From the NCBI GenBank assembly GCA_020634555.1, contig JACKBK010000009.1, forward strand, positions 1 to 64,000: a stretch of 64,000 bases of DNA, in the 5' to 3' direction. The stretch is from Caldilineae bacterium (GTDB taxonomy: Bacteria; Chloroflexota; Anaerolineae; JAAEKA01). The notes under the pieces are model-generated. The model made no database searches. It had not been told where the DNA came from and was given only the letters and a program-made list of their open reading frames with translations. The position numbers and the translations under genes are program-made. Below are positions 7,653-16,149 of the stretch, in pieces. How positions within the stretch are numbered: position 1 is the stretch's first letter; each line of letters opens with the position of its first letter.

Positions 7653-10600
7653 ATGTTCAAGCCAGTATCAACCAAGCCAGACTTTGTCGCCCAGGAGCAC
7701 GCGATGCTCGACCTGTGGCGGGAGACCGACGCGTTTCGCAAGCTGTGGGCGCAAAACCGCGGCAACAAACGCTGGTCCTTCATCGACGGCCCCATCACCG
7801 CTAACGGCTACATGGGTGTCCATCATGCCTGGGGACGCACCTACAAGGACGTCTTCCAGCGCTTCAAGGCCATGCAGGGCTATGACCAGCGCTACCAGAA
7901 CGGCTTCGATTGCCAGGGGTTGTGGGTCGAGGTGTTGGTGGAAAAAGAGAAGGGTTTCACCTCGAAGCGCGACATCGAGCGTATGGGGTTGGCCGAGTTC
8001 GTCAACACCTGCAAGCAGCGGGTGCTGAACTTCTCGGCCATCATGACCGAGCAGTCGATCCGGCTCGGGTACTGGATGGACTGGAACGACCCGGTCCAAC
8101 TGCGCTGGCTGCGCGATAAACTGGAGGAAGACCCTGACCAGATCATCACTGTGGAAGGGACGGATGGTCCGGTCACTGGCACCGCCGAGCAGATCGTGGG
8201 CCGGCTGGGAATGCCGGAGCTGGGTGGGTCGTACTTTACATTTTCCAACGAGAACAACTACCAGATCTGGGGCTTCCTCAAGAAGTGCTGGGAGAAGGGT
8301 TGGCTCTACGAGGGCACCGACGTCATGCCATGGTGCTATCGTTGCGGCACCGGCATCAGCCAGCACGAGATCGTCACCGACGGCTACGAGGAACTGACAC
8401 ATACCAGCATCTATGCACGCTTTCCGCTGGTGGATGCGCAGGGCGCGCCGCGGTTGGACGCAGAGACCGGCCTGCCTGAGGCGTTGCTGGTCTGGACGAC
8501 CACGCCGTGGACGCTGACCAGCAACGTGGCCGCGGCTGTCGGTCCGGCGTTGACCTACGTCAAGGTACGCCAGGATGGTCATGTTTATTACTTGTCGCGC
8601 GGCGCGCTCAAGCGGGCCATGCCCGGCAAGGTCGAGGTGCTGGGTGAGCTGAAAGGATCGGCCATGCTCGGCTGGCACTACACCGGCCCATTCGACGAGC
8701 TGCCGGCGGCTCAGGAAGCGTTTGCCGAAAAGGACTACACGCACCGTGTGATCGGCTGGAATGATGTCGGCGACGAGGAAGGTACCGGTATCGTCCACAT
8801 CGCCCCCGGCTGCGGTGCGGAGGACTTCCTGTTGAGCAAGGAATATGACCTGCCCGTTATCGGCCCGCTGGACGGCGACGGCGTCTACAAGGCCGGCTTT
8901 GGCTGGCTTAGCGGCAATCCTGTACACGAAGTCACCCAACGTATCTTTGATGACCTGGACGGCAAAGGAGTTCTCTACCGGCTGGAGGACTACACCCACC
9001 GCTACCCGGTCTGCTGGCGCTGCGGCACCGAGTTGATCTTCCGGCTGGTGGATGAGTGGTTCATCAACATGGGGCCGCTTTACGACAAACCCAGGAACGA
9101 GGTGACGCCGGCAGAGGTCGAGCAGAGCCTGCGCTACCAGATCATGGACGTGGTGGACGACATCCGCTGGATCCCCGGTTTTGGCTACGAGCGCGAGCTG
9201 GACTGGCTGCGCAACATGCACGACTGGATGATCAGCAAGAAGCGCTACTACGGCCTTGCGCTGCCCATCTGGGTCTGCGAGGACGAGGAGTGTGGCCATT
9301 TCCATGTCGTCGGTTCGGAGCACGAATTAAAGGAACTGGCCACGGAGGGCTGGGAGCAGTTCGAGGGCCACACACCGCACCGTCCGTACATCGACGCGGT
9401 CAAGATTGCCTGTCCTGCGTGTGGTGGGCGGGCCAGCCGCATCGCCGATGTCGGCAATCCATGGCTGGACGCGGGCATCGTGCCCTTCAGCACCACCGGT
9501 TACCGTACCGACCCCGACTATTGGGCCAAGTGGTACCCGGCCGACCTGATCACCGAGAGCTTCCCCGGCCAGTTCCGCAACTGGTTCTACAGCGTGCTGG
9601 CTATGGGAACGGTGCTGACACGCCAGGCGCCCTTCCTCAACAACTTCAGCTACGCCACGTTGATGGGCGAGGACGGTCGCGCGATGCACAAGAGCTGGGG
9701 CAACGCGATTGACCTTGACGAGGGCGCTGACAAAATCGGCGTCGATGTGATGCGCTGGATGTTTCTCAACCACAAGCCTGAGCAAAACCTGCTCTTCGGC
9801 TATCACCGAGCTGACGAAACCCGCCGCCGCTTCCACATCCCGCTGTGGAACGTTTATAGCTTTTTCGTCACGTATGCGAACCTTGCGCCGGAGTGGTCGC
9901 CCAGCACCCCGGAGGGCGAAGCCCAGAGTGGGCGGCCGACAGATGGCAACGGGCACCAAGTCCCAAAGCGAGGCGGCGATGGCGTCGCCCAATCGCCCAA
10001 TTTCCCAATCTACCAATCTACCGACTCCCTGATGGACCGCTGGATCGACGCCCGGCTGCACGAGTTGATGGGTGTGGTGACCGACCGGCTGGATAACTTC
10101 GACTCGGAGGCAGCGACGCTGGCGTGCGAGGCGTTCCTGGACGACCTGAGCAACTGGTACGTGCGCCGCAGCCGCCGGCGCTTCTGGGACGGCGACCCGG
10201 CTGCGCTGAATACGCTCTACCGCGTGCTGGTCACCTTTGCCCGCGTGCTTGCCCCCATGCAGCCTTTCCTGGCCGAGGCGATCTACCAGAACCTTGTCCG
10301 CGAAGCACTGGCAGTCCTTCCGGGGACTGCCAGTGCTGAAACGCCCGAAAGCGTTCACCACACAGGCTGGCCGCAGGCCGACGCTGCCTTGGTGGATGCC
10401 CGCTTGCTGGCCGACATGGACCTGGCGCGCGCGGTGGTCAGCCTGGGCCACGCGGACCGGGTGGCGGCCAATGTCAAGGTACGCCAGCCGCTGGCTGGCA
10501 TCAAGGTCGTCGCGGCCGGCAAGGCCGAGAGCCTGGCCCGTTTCGCCGATCTGATCGCCGACGAGCTGAACGTCAAGGATGTTGGTCTGGCCGAGGGCGA

Positions 10601-11156
10601 GGCGGAGCTGGTCACCTATCGCATCCTGCCGGTTAACAAGACGCTGGGGCCGCGTTTCGGCAAGGAGTTCCCGGCGGTTCGCCAGGCTTTGAGCGTGGCT
10701 GACCCTTACGCCGTAGCAGCGGCCGTGGCAGCAGGCCAGCCAATTTCCGTGACAATCAACGGGCGCGAGGTCATACTGGCCGCCGAGGATGTGCTGGTGC
10801 AGGCTGAACCGAGGCCGGGGTTCCAGGTCACCAACGACCCGCAGCGGGGCATCGTCGTTGCGCTGGATACTACGATCACACCCGCGCTGCGCCAGGAGGG
10901 ACTGGCGCGCGAGGTGGTTCGCCGCCTGCAGCAGATGCGCAAGGATGCCGGTTTCGAGTTGAGCGACCGCATCCACACGACCTGGCTGACCGGCGACGAG
11001 GATCTGGCCGCGGCCATCGAGGCGCAGGCTGCCTACATCATGCAAGAGACTCTCAGCCTGTCGTTGGAGCGCAGCCTGCCGCGCTCCGATGCTCACAGCG
11101 AAACCGCCGAGATCGACGAAGCTACGGTTGCTCTGGGACTCACGAAGGCGGGCTAG
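7653..11156 (+). CDS. ileS: Isoleucyl-tRNA synthetase with altered HIGH motif (GVHH)
   Basis: The 1167-residue class I synthetase charges tRNA-Ile. The normal HIGH (HxGH) site reads G55-V-H-H58, and the KMSKS loop reads AMHKS (677-681) followed by WGN. A GxHH form is known from some IleRS2 enzymes that are hyper-resistant to mupirocin. The editing domain (about 200-400, with WTTTPWTLTSN), catalytic core and anticodon-binding domain (DELSNWY-like DDLSNWYVRRSRRRFWDGD near 832) are present. It is longer than usual IleRS2 (about 1050). Two in-frame inserts explain part of this: about residues 750-790 (low complexity, ending SPNFPIYQSTDS) and 884-900 (encoded by a palindrome). The ATG at 7653 has GAGG upstream; upstream frame is leader. 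It is controlled by the T-box. Confidence 0.93.
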   Translation: MFKPVSTKPDFVAQEHAMLDLWRETDAFRKLWAQNRGNKRWSFIDGPITANGYMGVHHAWGRTYKDVFQRFKAMQGYDQRYQNGFDCQGLWVEVLVEKEKGFTSKRDIERMGLAEFVNTCKQRVLNFSAIMTEQSIRLGYWMDWNDPVQLRWLRDKLEEDPDQIITVEGTDGPVTGTAEQIVGRLGMPELGGSYFTFSNENNYQIWGFLKKCWEKGWLYEGTDVMPWCYRCGTGISQHEIVTDGYEELTHTSIYARFPLVDAQGAPRLDAETGLPEALLVWTTTPWTLTSNVAAAVGPALTYVKVRQDGHVYYLSRGALKRAMPGKVEVLGELKGSAMLGWHYTGPFDELPAAQEAFAEKDYTHRVIGWNDVGDEEGTGIVHIAPGCGAEDFLLSKEYDLPVIGPLDGDGVYKAGFGWLSGNPVHEVTQRIFDDLDGKGVLYRLEDYTHRYPVCWRCGTELIFRLVDEWFINMGPLYDKPRNEVTPAEVEQSLRYQIMDVVDDIRWIPGFGYERELDWLRNMHDWMISKKRYYGLALPIWVCEDEECGHFHVVGSEHELKELATEGWEQFEGHTPHRPYIDAVKIACPACGGRASRIADVGNPWLDAGIVPFSTTGYRTDPDYWAKWYPADLITESFPGQFRNWFYSVLAMGTVLTRQAPFLNNFSYATLMGEDGRAMHKSWGNAIDLDEGADKIGVDVMRWMFLNHKPEQNLLFGYHRADETRRRFHIPLWNVYSFFVTYANLAPEWSPSTPEGEAQSGRPTDGNGHQVPKRGGDGVAQSPNFPIYQSTDSLMDRWIDARLHELMGVVTDRLDNFDSEAATLACEAFLDDLSNWYVRRSRRRFWDGDPAALNTLYRVLVTFARVLAPMQPFLAEAIYQNLVREALAVLPGTASAETPESVHHTGWPQADAALVDARLLADMDLARAVVSLGHADRVAANVKVRQPLAGIKVVAAGKAESLARFADLIADELNVKDVGLAEGEAELVTYRILPVNKTLGPRFGKEFPAVRQALSVADPYAVAAAVAAGQPISVTINGREVILAAEDVLVQAEPRPGFQVTNDPQRGIVVALDTTITPALRQEGLAREVVRRLQQMRKDAGFELSDRIHTTWLTGDEDLAAAIEAQAAYIMQETLSLSLERSLPRSDAHSETAEIDEATVALGLTKAG
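9900..10030 (+). repeat. Low-complexity in-frame insert in ileS
   Basis: This stretch encodes a polar segment between the strand ending FFVTYANLAPEW and the conserved LMDRWIDARL helix of the anticodon-binding region, where other IleRS have only a short loop. The DNA ends in repeated CCCAAT and ACCAATCT units typical of intergenic filler. Confidence 0.65.
10304..10337 (+). repeat. Perfect 14-bp palindrome inside ileS
   Basis: Arms 10304-10317 and 10324-10337 (AGCACTGGCAGTCC and its complement) around TTCCGG. It is translated as EALAVLPGTASAE. It resembles the intergenic hairpins of this window. Confidence 0.75.
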
Positions 11157-11312
11157 GTGGAAAGGGAAAGATGGGAAAATACGGGAAAGGAGGGAAACAA
11201 GGGGAGAGAGGGAAAGAAGGGAGGCCGAGAGGCAGCACATGCTGTGGCTGACCGCTTTCCCTCCTTTCCCTCCTTTCCCTCTTTTCCTTCCTTTCCTTTC
11301 TTTCCTCCATCT
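11157..11312. repeat. Polypurine then polypyrimidine foldback after ileS
   Basis: A purine-rich arm (11157-11225, GGGAAAG-like units) is followed by a pyrimidine-rich arm (about 11251-11312, CTTTCCCTC units). They can fold into a long imperfect hairpin right after the ileS stop, perhaps ending transcription. The rest of the gap to 11527 holds a promoter at 11361-11388 and otherwise nothing I recognise. Confidence 0.65.
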
Positions 11313-11360
11313 TCTGCCCAACGATTGACCAATGGTTGGCCCATGAAACTCGTCCGGCGC

Positions 11361-11388
11361 TTGCACTTCTGAGTTTTTCTGCTACAAT
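11361..11388 (+). promoter_or_regulatory. Promoter of the DksA-like/lspA/rluD-like unit
   Basis: TTGCAC (11361-11366), 16-base spacer, TACAAT (11383-11388), about 140 bases upstream of the DksA-like start. Confidence 0.55.
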
Positions 11389-11527
11389 GGCTTGAAACAG
11401 GCGTTCATCGGCATCCACCACATGTTGCGCACTTGCTATCATCTATTCTGCTTGTCAGCACTGCCGGACCCCGGGCGAACCAATCTCCCGCGGTGAGGTA
11501 ACTCCGTGCGCCATTCGAGGTGAAACT

Positions 11528-11896
11528 ATGACAAGGAACGATGAACGATTTCGCCAGCAGCTTGAAGCGGAACGATCTGAACTGCTGGACACAATCAGTC
11601 ACTTCAAAGTTGCAGCGCGCAATAAGAAGCCAGGGCTTGGTAATCACATGGCCGACGATGGCACCGAAGCCTTTGATCAGGCAGCTGGGCTGGCGCTGCA
11701 CCGCAACGATGAAGCGCTGCTGTCTGAGGTTGACGCAGCGTTGGTCCGGCTGGACAAAGGCGCTTTTGGCGTCTGCGAACGTTGCGGGAGCGAGATCGAC
11801 TACGCCCGGCTTAAGGCGTTGCCCTATGCGCGTCTCTGTATCGGTTGTCAGCAACATGTCGAGGAGAATATGAAAGGTAACGGCCACAGACGCTGA
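11528..11896 (+). CDS. TraR/DksA-type zinc finger protein
   Basis: The 122-residue protein has an N-terminal coiled-coil helix pair (about residues 5-80) and a C-terminal four-cysteine finger: GVCERCGSEIDYARLKALPY, then ARLCIGCQQH (CxxC...CxxC). DksA proteins bind the RNA polymerase secondary channel and act with ppGpp; short homologues in other phyla, such as YteA/YocK, are less well understood. The acidic tip residues of DksA cannot be identified confidently here. It sits immediately upstream of lspA (stop and ATG one base apart), an association seen in many bacteria. Confidence 0.85.
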   Translation: MTRNDERFRQQLEAERSELLDTISHFKVAARNKKPGLGNHMADDGTEAFDQAAGLALHRNDEALLSEVDAALVRLDKGAFGVCERCGSEIDYARLKALPYARLCIGCQQHVEENMKGNGHRR

Positions 11897-11897
11897 T

Positions 11898-12419
11898 ATG
11901 CGGAGATTTTCCCTGCCGGGCTGGCTCGTCATCGCGGGCACGGCCATCGGCGTTGTGTTGCTCGACCAGTTGAGCAAGGCCTGGGTCGAGAAGACCCTGG
12001 CGATTTACGAGTCGCTGGCACCCATCCCTGCGCTCAGCAAGATCTTTACCTTCACTCACTTCACCAACACCGGGGCGGCATTTGGCCTGCTGCGCGATCA
12101 GAGCATCCTGTTCGTGGTGATCGGGGTCGTCGTTCTGGTGTCCATCATAGTCTACGCTCGCTATCTGCCTCACGACCAGCTTCTGGTGCAGTTTGCGCTT
12201 GGTCTGCAGCTTGGCGGCGCGCTGGGCAACATGATCGACCGGGTGCGGCAAGGCCACGTCACCGACTTCATCTATTTCCACTTCTGGCCGGCGTTCAACA
12301 TTGCCGATAGTGCTGTGGTAATTGGGGTGATCCTGCTTGGCATATCGATATTGCGTCAACCGCAGGAAGTCCATACCGAAGCAGCGATCGATGTGGACTC
12401 TGGCGAGCAACGGGCCTGA
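11898..12419 (+). CDS. lspA: Lipoprotein signal peptidase (signal peptidase II)
   Basis: This 173-residue integral membrane aspartyl protease cleaves the signal peptide of prolipoproteins ahead of the lipidated cysteine. The family boxes are present: DQLSKAWVE, FTNTGAAFGLL, GGALGNMIDRVRQGHVTDFI and FNIADSAVVIG. The catalytic aspartates are in GNMIDR and NIADS. Four membrane helices fit the known fold. It follows the DksA-like gene by one base. Candidate clients in this window are the lipoproteins at 28714-29070 and 43081-43875. Confidence 0.95.
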   Translation: MRRFSLPGWLVIAGTAIGVVLLDQLSKAWVEKTLAIYESLAPIPALSKIFTFTHFTNTGAAFGLLRDQSILFVVIGVVVLVSIIVYARYLPHDQLLVQFALGLQLGGALGNMIDRVRQGHVTDFIYFHFWPAFNIADSAVVIGVILLGISILRQPQEVHTEAAIDVDSGEQRA

Positions 12420-12516
12420 CAGTCGGTTCGCTGCGAACAACCCGAACAACCTTGGATTGTCTCTAAGCCAGGCATCGGCCTGGCTTTGTTTATGGAGAAC
12501 TAACAGTACAACGAGC

Positions 12517-13485
12517 ATGATGGCAGACCAAAACCAGCTATTGGAATTCACCGTGGATGAGAGTGGGGAGCGGCTCGATCGCTTCCTTGTGGAGCAACTG
12601 TCCGATGTGTCGCGCGCCGAAGTGCAGCGCTGGCTCAAGGAAGGGCGGGCGACAGTCGGCGGCAAGTTGGCCAAAGCGAGCCAGAAGCTGGCTGCCGACG
12701 ACATAGTGACGCTCCTTCGCCCCCCGACGGTCGCAGCGGTGATTGCCGCCGAGGACATCCCGCTAGAGGTCTTGTATGAGGACGGTGACCTGCTGGTGGT
12801 CAACAAGCCGGCTGGCATGGTAACACATCCCGCGCCTGGACAGACCAGCGGCACACTCGTCAACGCTCTGCTGGCGCGCGATCCGCAGCAGGCAGCGGTG
12901 GGTGGACCAGAGCGGGCCGGCATTGTTCACCGGTTGGACCGCGACACATCGGGCGCCCTGGTCGTTGCCAAGACTCCAGACGCGTTTCGCCACCTCAAGG
13001 GACAGTTCAAGCGCCGCCAGGTCGACAAGACCTACCTGACCCTGGTGGAGGGACTGGTCGAGGTGTTGGAGGGCCGCATCGAGGCGCCCATTGCACGTGA
13101 TCCCCGCCATCGCAAACGCATGACGGTCATATCGGAGCAGCGCGGCGGGCGGCGCTCGGTGACCGCCTTTCGCGTCGTTAACATCTATCGCTCGGCTGTC
13201 AGCCAGCGCGGCGACCATTTCACATTGCTGGAGGTAGATCTGTTGACCGGCCGCACGCATCAGATCCGCGTGCATCTGGCGTTCATCAAGCACCCGGTGG
13301 TGGGGGACCGGGTCTACGGCCGCGGCAAGCAGCAAATCGCCTGTCCGCGCCAGTTCCTGCACGCCCAGCGGCTGGCGTTCACCCAGCCGACGACTGGAGA
13401 GCGGATAACAGTCGAAGCGCAGCTGCCCGATGATCTGAGCGAGGTGCTGCGGAAACTGATCGTGATGGCCCCGAACGCGATGTGA
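12517..13485 (+). CDS. RluD-family 23S rRNA pseudouridine synthase
   Basis: The 322-residue enzyme has an N-terminal S4 RNA-binding domain (about 10-75, GERLDRFLVEQLSDVSRAEV). The RsuA/RluA-type catalytic domain follows, with the signature HRLDRDTSG, whose second Asp is the catalytic nucleophile. The later GRTHQIRVHLAFIKHPVVGD is also conserved. It probably isomerises uridines in helix 69 of 23S rRNA like RluD, though RluA, RluC and RluD cannot be told apart by motif alone. The start is one of two adjacent ATGs (12517 or 12520); no strong ribosome site is close. The stop codon lies inside the left arm of the following hairpin. Confidence 0.9.
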   Translation: MMADQNQLLEFTVDESGERLDRFLVEQLSDVSRAEVQRWLKEGRATVGGKLAKASQKLAADDIVTLLRPPTVAAVIAAEDIPLEVLYEDGDLLVVNKPAGMVTHPAPGQTSGTLVNALLARDPQQAAVGGPERAGIVHRLDRDTSGALVVAKTPDAFRHLKGQFKRRQVDKTYLTLVEGLVEVLEGRIEAPIARDPRHRKRMTVISEQRGGRRSVTAFRVVNIYRSAVSQRGDHFTLLEVDLLTGRTHQIRVHLAFIKHPVVGDRVYGRGKQQIACPRQFLHAQRLAFTQPTTGERITVEAQLPDDLSEVLRKLIVMAPNAM

Positions 13486-13518
13486 CAGTCACTTTCCGAA
13501 AGTGACTGTCACATCGCG
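13476..13518 (+). terminator. Perfect 20-bp hairpin overlapping the rluD-like stop codon
   Basis: Arms 13476-13495 and 13499-13518 pair perfectly over a CCG loop. The left arm includes the last codons and the TGA of the pseudouridine synthase. The core AGTCACTTTCCGAAAGTGACT recurs exactly at 60854-60878. There is no long T-run, so terminator function is likely but not proven. Confidence 0.65.
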
Positions 13519-13550
13519 CGGCCTGGCAGCTACTCGCTTCGCTATAGAAA

Positions 13551-14129
13551 TTACCGCGGCACGCGATGGCAGTCGCGACATCGGGCTTCGTATTGCTCGG
13601 CCGCGCCGATCACAATGATCGGCTCCTCATAGCGCGCCGGCTGGCCGTCGATGAGACGCTGGGTGCGGCTGGCCGGTGCGCCACAGACCACACAGATCGC
13701 GTGTAGCTTGTCTACCAACTCGGCCTGTGCGATAAGGGCCGGCATAGGGCCGAAAGGCTCACCGCGGAAGTCCTGGTCCAGCCCGGCCGCGATGACGCGC
13801 AGGCCACGGTTTGCCAGCGTGGTGCAGACGTCCACAACACCGCCATCGAAGAACTGTACCTCGTCAATGGCGACCACGGTGGTTTCGGGGCGCAGACGTT
13901 CCAAAATCTCCTCTGAATTGCTGATAGCCTCGCTTTCCCAGCCCAGGCCGTTATGCGACGCGACCCGGGTTACACCGTAGCGATAGTCGATAGCCGGTTT
14001 GAAAACCTGGATTTGCTGGCGAGCGATGGCTGCCCGGCGAATCCGGCGCAGCAACTCCTCTGTCTTGCCGCAAAACATGCTGCCACAGACAACTTCAATC
14101 CATCCGCCGCGAGGCTGAAAGTAGGGCAT
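13551..14129 (-). CDS. tdk: Thymidine kinase (type II)
   Basis: The 192-residue salvage kinase phosphorylates thymidine with ATP. It shows the P-loop [12 protein letters not shown], the Walker B-like [10 protein letters not shown], the lasso region near the C-terminus and the structural zinc cysteines ([10 protein letters not shown] and CRDC). The length is usual. The start at 14129 has GGAGGAG upstream. It is the last gene after rplU-rpmA-rpmE; the rpmE terminator between them suggests partial or separate transcription. Confidence 0.95.
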   Translation of the reverse strand: MPYFQPRGGWIEVVCGSMFCGKTEELLRRIRRAAIARQQIQVFKPAIDYRYGVTRVASHNGLGWESEAISNSEEILERLRPETTVVAIDEVQFFDGGVVDVCTTLANRGLRVIAAGLDQDFRGEPFGPMPALIAQAELVDKLHAICVVCGAPASRTQRLIDGQPARYEEPIIVIGAAEQYEARCRDCHRVPR

Positions 14130-14147
14130 CGGTCCCTCCTCCGGGCA

Positions 14148-14180
14148 TGAAAAAGGGGCAGAAACAAGTTCTGCCCCTTC
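14148..14180 (-). terminator. Rho-independent terminator after rpmE
   Basis: On the minus strand a 10-bp stem (AAGGGGCAGA with TCTGCCCCTT) is followed by TTTTT. Confidence 0.85.
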
Positions 14181-14244
14181 AGCATTTTAGTGATTGGCTG
14201 CGAGCTAAGGACGTGTCCTAAGCGCTTTCTACGGAACGGGTTGA

Positions 14245-15273
14245 CTAGGCGTCTTCGTCGATCTCTTCGCTGACGATTTCGTCTACAGTCAATGTGGTCT
14301 CACCGTCCGTTACGGTAGTGATTGTCTCGTCGACGATTTCGGTGACCTCGCCGTCAGAAACCGCTGTGACTGTTTCGTCGACGACTTCGGTCACGTCGCC
14401 GTCAGAGATCGCGACCACAGTTTCGTCGATGAGTTCAGCAACATCGCCGTCACTGATGGCGGTCACGGTCTCATCAACCACCTCGAACGACTCGCCGTCG
14501 GATACCGCGACCGCGGTTTCTTCGATAGTCTCAGTCACGTCGCCGGCAGTAATGACCGTCTCGGTCTCGTCGATGATCTCGGTGACATCGCCATCGTCGA
14601 TAGTGGTCACGATCTCGTCAGTGATCTCGGTCACGCCGTCTTTGGTAATTGTGGTCACGGTCTCATCAACGGTTGTTGTTATGCCGCCTTCTGAGATGGT
14701 GGTCACCGTCTCGTCGATGATCTCGGTCATGTCGTCGGTGGCGACTTCGACAACCGTTTCCTCAATGGTTTCGGTTGAGTCCTCGCCGATGATCTCGGTA
14801 ACGGTCACGTCAATCTCTTCGACAACCAGATCGCCGTTGACTTCAGCCACGATCTCGTCTTCTTGCTCGGCTGTGATCAGCAGGTCGCCGCTGTCGGTGG
14901 TCCCGGTCTCGACCGATTCCACCACGGATTCGGCCAGGACTTGGTCGGCGGCCTTCTCGGCGACAGCCTTGACCTTGTCAGGGCGTTCGCCGCGGGCACG
15001 AGCCTGCGCGGCTGCCTTGCGGGCAGCCTCTTCGGCTTTCTGTTGGACGCGGGCCTTGGCAGCGCGTTCCTCAGCCTGCTGGAGTCGGCGCATGAAGCGG
15101 TCAACCTGCCCGGCGGTGTCCACGATGCGCTGCTCGCCCGTGAAGAACGGGTGGCAGTTGGAACACACGTCGGTGCGGATGACTTCCTGCGTGGAACCGG
15201 TGGTCCAGGTGTTACCGCACGCGCAGATTACCTGTGCGTTCGGATAATAAGTAGGGTGAATTCCTTCTTTCAT
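14245..15273 (-). CDS. rpmE: Ribosomal protein L31 with a long repetitive acidic C-terminal extension
   Basis: Residues 1-66 are a standard zinc-type L31 ([20 protein letters not shown] start, Cys17, Cys19, Cys37, Cys40, and [20 protein letters not shown]). L31 proteins are normally about 70-90 residues; this one is 342. Residues 62-118 are a basic/Ala-rich helix ([20 protein letters not shown]). Residues about 160-335 are eleven 16-residue repeats of the form A(I/V)SDGDVTE(I/V)(V/I)DETVT, strongly acidic, ending EEIDEDA. The frame is unbroken over 48-base repeats, so this is a real fusion in the sequence as given. It belongs to the rplU-rpmA-rpmE cluster, and its strong terminator follows the stop. 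Confidence 0.93.
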   Translation of the reverse strand: MKEGIHPTYYPNAQVICACGNTWTTGSTQEVIRTDVCSNCHPFFTGEQRIVDTAGQVDRFMRRLQQAEERAAKARVQQKAEEAARKAAAQARARGERPDKVKAVAEKAADQVLAESVVESVETGTTDSGDLLITAEQEDEIVAEVNGDLVVEEIDVTVTEIIGEDSTETIEETVVEVATDDMTEIIDETVTTISEGGITTTVDETVTTITKDGVTEITDEIVTTIDDGDVTEIIDETETVITAGDVTETIEETAVAVSDGESFEVVDETVTAISDGDVAELIDETVVAISDGDVTEVVDETVTAVSDGEVTEIVDETITTVTDGETTLTVDEIVSEEIDEDA

Positions 15274-15291
15274 GTTCTGCCTCGTTATCGC

Positions 15292-15558
15292 TCAGCTGCT
15301 GGGCTGCTCAGCATAGACACTGACCTGTTTCTTATCGCGCCGGACGAACTCGTATTTGACGAAGCCGTCAATGGTGGCGAAGACTGTGTGGTCGCGACCC
15401 AGGCCGGTATTGGTGCCGGGAAGGATCTTGGTGCCGCGCTGGCGAATGAGAATCGATCCGGCCGTGACGTACTGGCCGTCATAGCGTTTCACACCCAGAC
15501 GTTTGCTTTTGCTATCGCGCCCGTTCTTGCTGCTGCCGCCGCCTTTTTTATGAGCCAT
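15292..15558 (-). CDS. rpmA: 50S ribosomal protein L27
   Basis: The 88-residue protein has the family start [20 protein letters not shown] and the core [20 protein letters not shown] followed by [20 protein letters not shown]. It lies at the peptidyl transferase centre and contacts tRNA. It overlaps the end of rplU by 11 bases, which implies translational coupling. No N-terminal cleavage extension like that of Firmicutes is present. Confidence 0.97.
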   Translation of the reverse strand: MAHKKGGGSSKNGRDSKSKRLGVKRYDGQYVTAGSILIRQRGTKILPGTNTGLGRDHTVFATIDGFVKYEFVRRDKKQVSVYAEQPSS

Positions 15559-15889
15559 TTTCTTTTTCTCCTGTGTCTGATAACTCGATGGCGTCGATGT
15601 GCAGCCGGGTAAGCTGCTGCCGATGACCGCGCTTGCGGCGATAACGCTGCTTTGGGCGGTACTTGAAGACGATGACCTTGCGGCCCTTGTGTTGCGACCT
15701 GACGGTAGCCAGGACCTTGGCGCCTTCTACGATGGGCTGGCCCACGACTGCTTGCTCGCCGTTGTGAACCAACAACACATCGTCCAGCGCGATTTGGTCG
15801 CCGACCTCACCGGCCAGCTTCTCAACATCCAGCCATTCACCGGGCGCCACGCGGTACTGCTTGCCGCCGGTGCGAACTACTGCGTACAT
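15548..15889 (-). CDS. rplU: 50S ribosomal protein L21
   Basis: The 113-residue protein begins [20 protein letters not shown] and ends with the [20 protein letters not shown] basic tail region that binds 23S rRNA. The start at 15889 is set by AAGGAG eight to ten bases upstream; a longer open frame to 15976 is leader. It is the first gene of the rplU-rpmA-rpmE unit. A leader of up to about 170 bases separates it from the Uma2 terminator; I see a small palindrome (AGGACTGGCAGTCCT, 15978-15992) but no recognised L21 leader motif. Confidence 0.97.
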   Translation of the reverse strand: MYAVVRTGGKQYRVAPGEWLDVEKLAGEVGDQIALDDVLLVHNGEQAVVGQPIVEGAKVLATVRSQHKGRKVIVFKYRPKQRYRRKRGHRQQLTRLHIDAIELSDTGEKENGS

Positions 15890-16065
15890 CTGTACTCTCC
15901 TTCCTGCCGCCACCGCGTTCGGCTCTCCGACGCTTGCTTGCGATGCCGACAGGCTTCTCTGCGTATTTCTGTTCAAGCAGGACTGGCAGTCCTGATCTCG
16001 AAACAGAGGCTAATATGGCGTTTCAGCGACTCAGCATGCAGACCGAGTCGGGCTTTACAGGGCAT

Positions 16066-16093
16066 AAAAGACCAGGCCGTACGGCAGGCCTGG
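16066..16093 (-). terminator. Terminator after the Uma2 gene
   Basis: Minus strand stem CCAGGCC with GGCCTGG, followed by TCTTTTAT. Confidence 0.7.
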
Positions 16094-16149
16094 CAGCTAA
16101 CTCAAAAATTATACCTGGGATCGCGTTTCTGTCAAAAACCAGGCCGTTG

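Noticed and set aside
7668..9323. Long antisense frames under ileS (551 and 679 codons)
   Set aside because: Shadow frames of a GC-rich gene; they lack motifs and ribosome sites.
14294..15247. 317-codon plus-strand frame of Val/Ser/Thr repeats opposite rpmE
   Set aside because: It is the complement of the 48-base repeat in the L31 tail. The minus-strand frame has the L31 domain, terminator and operon context.
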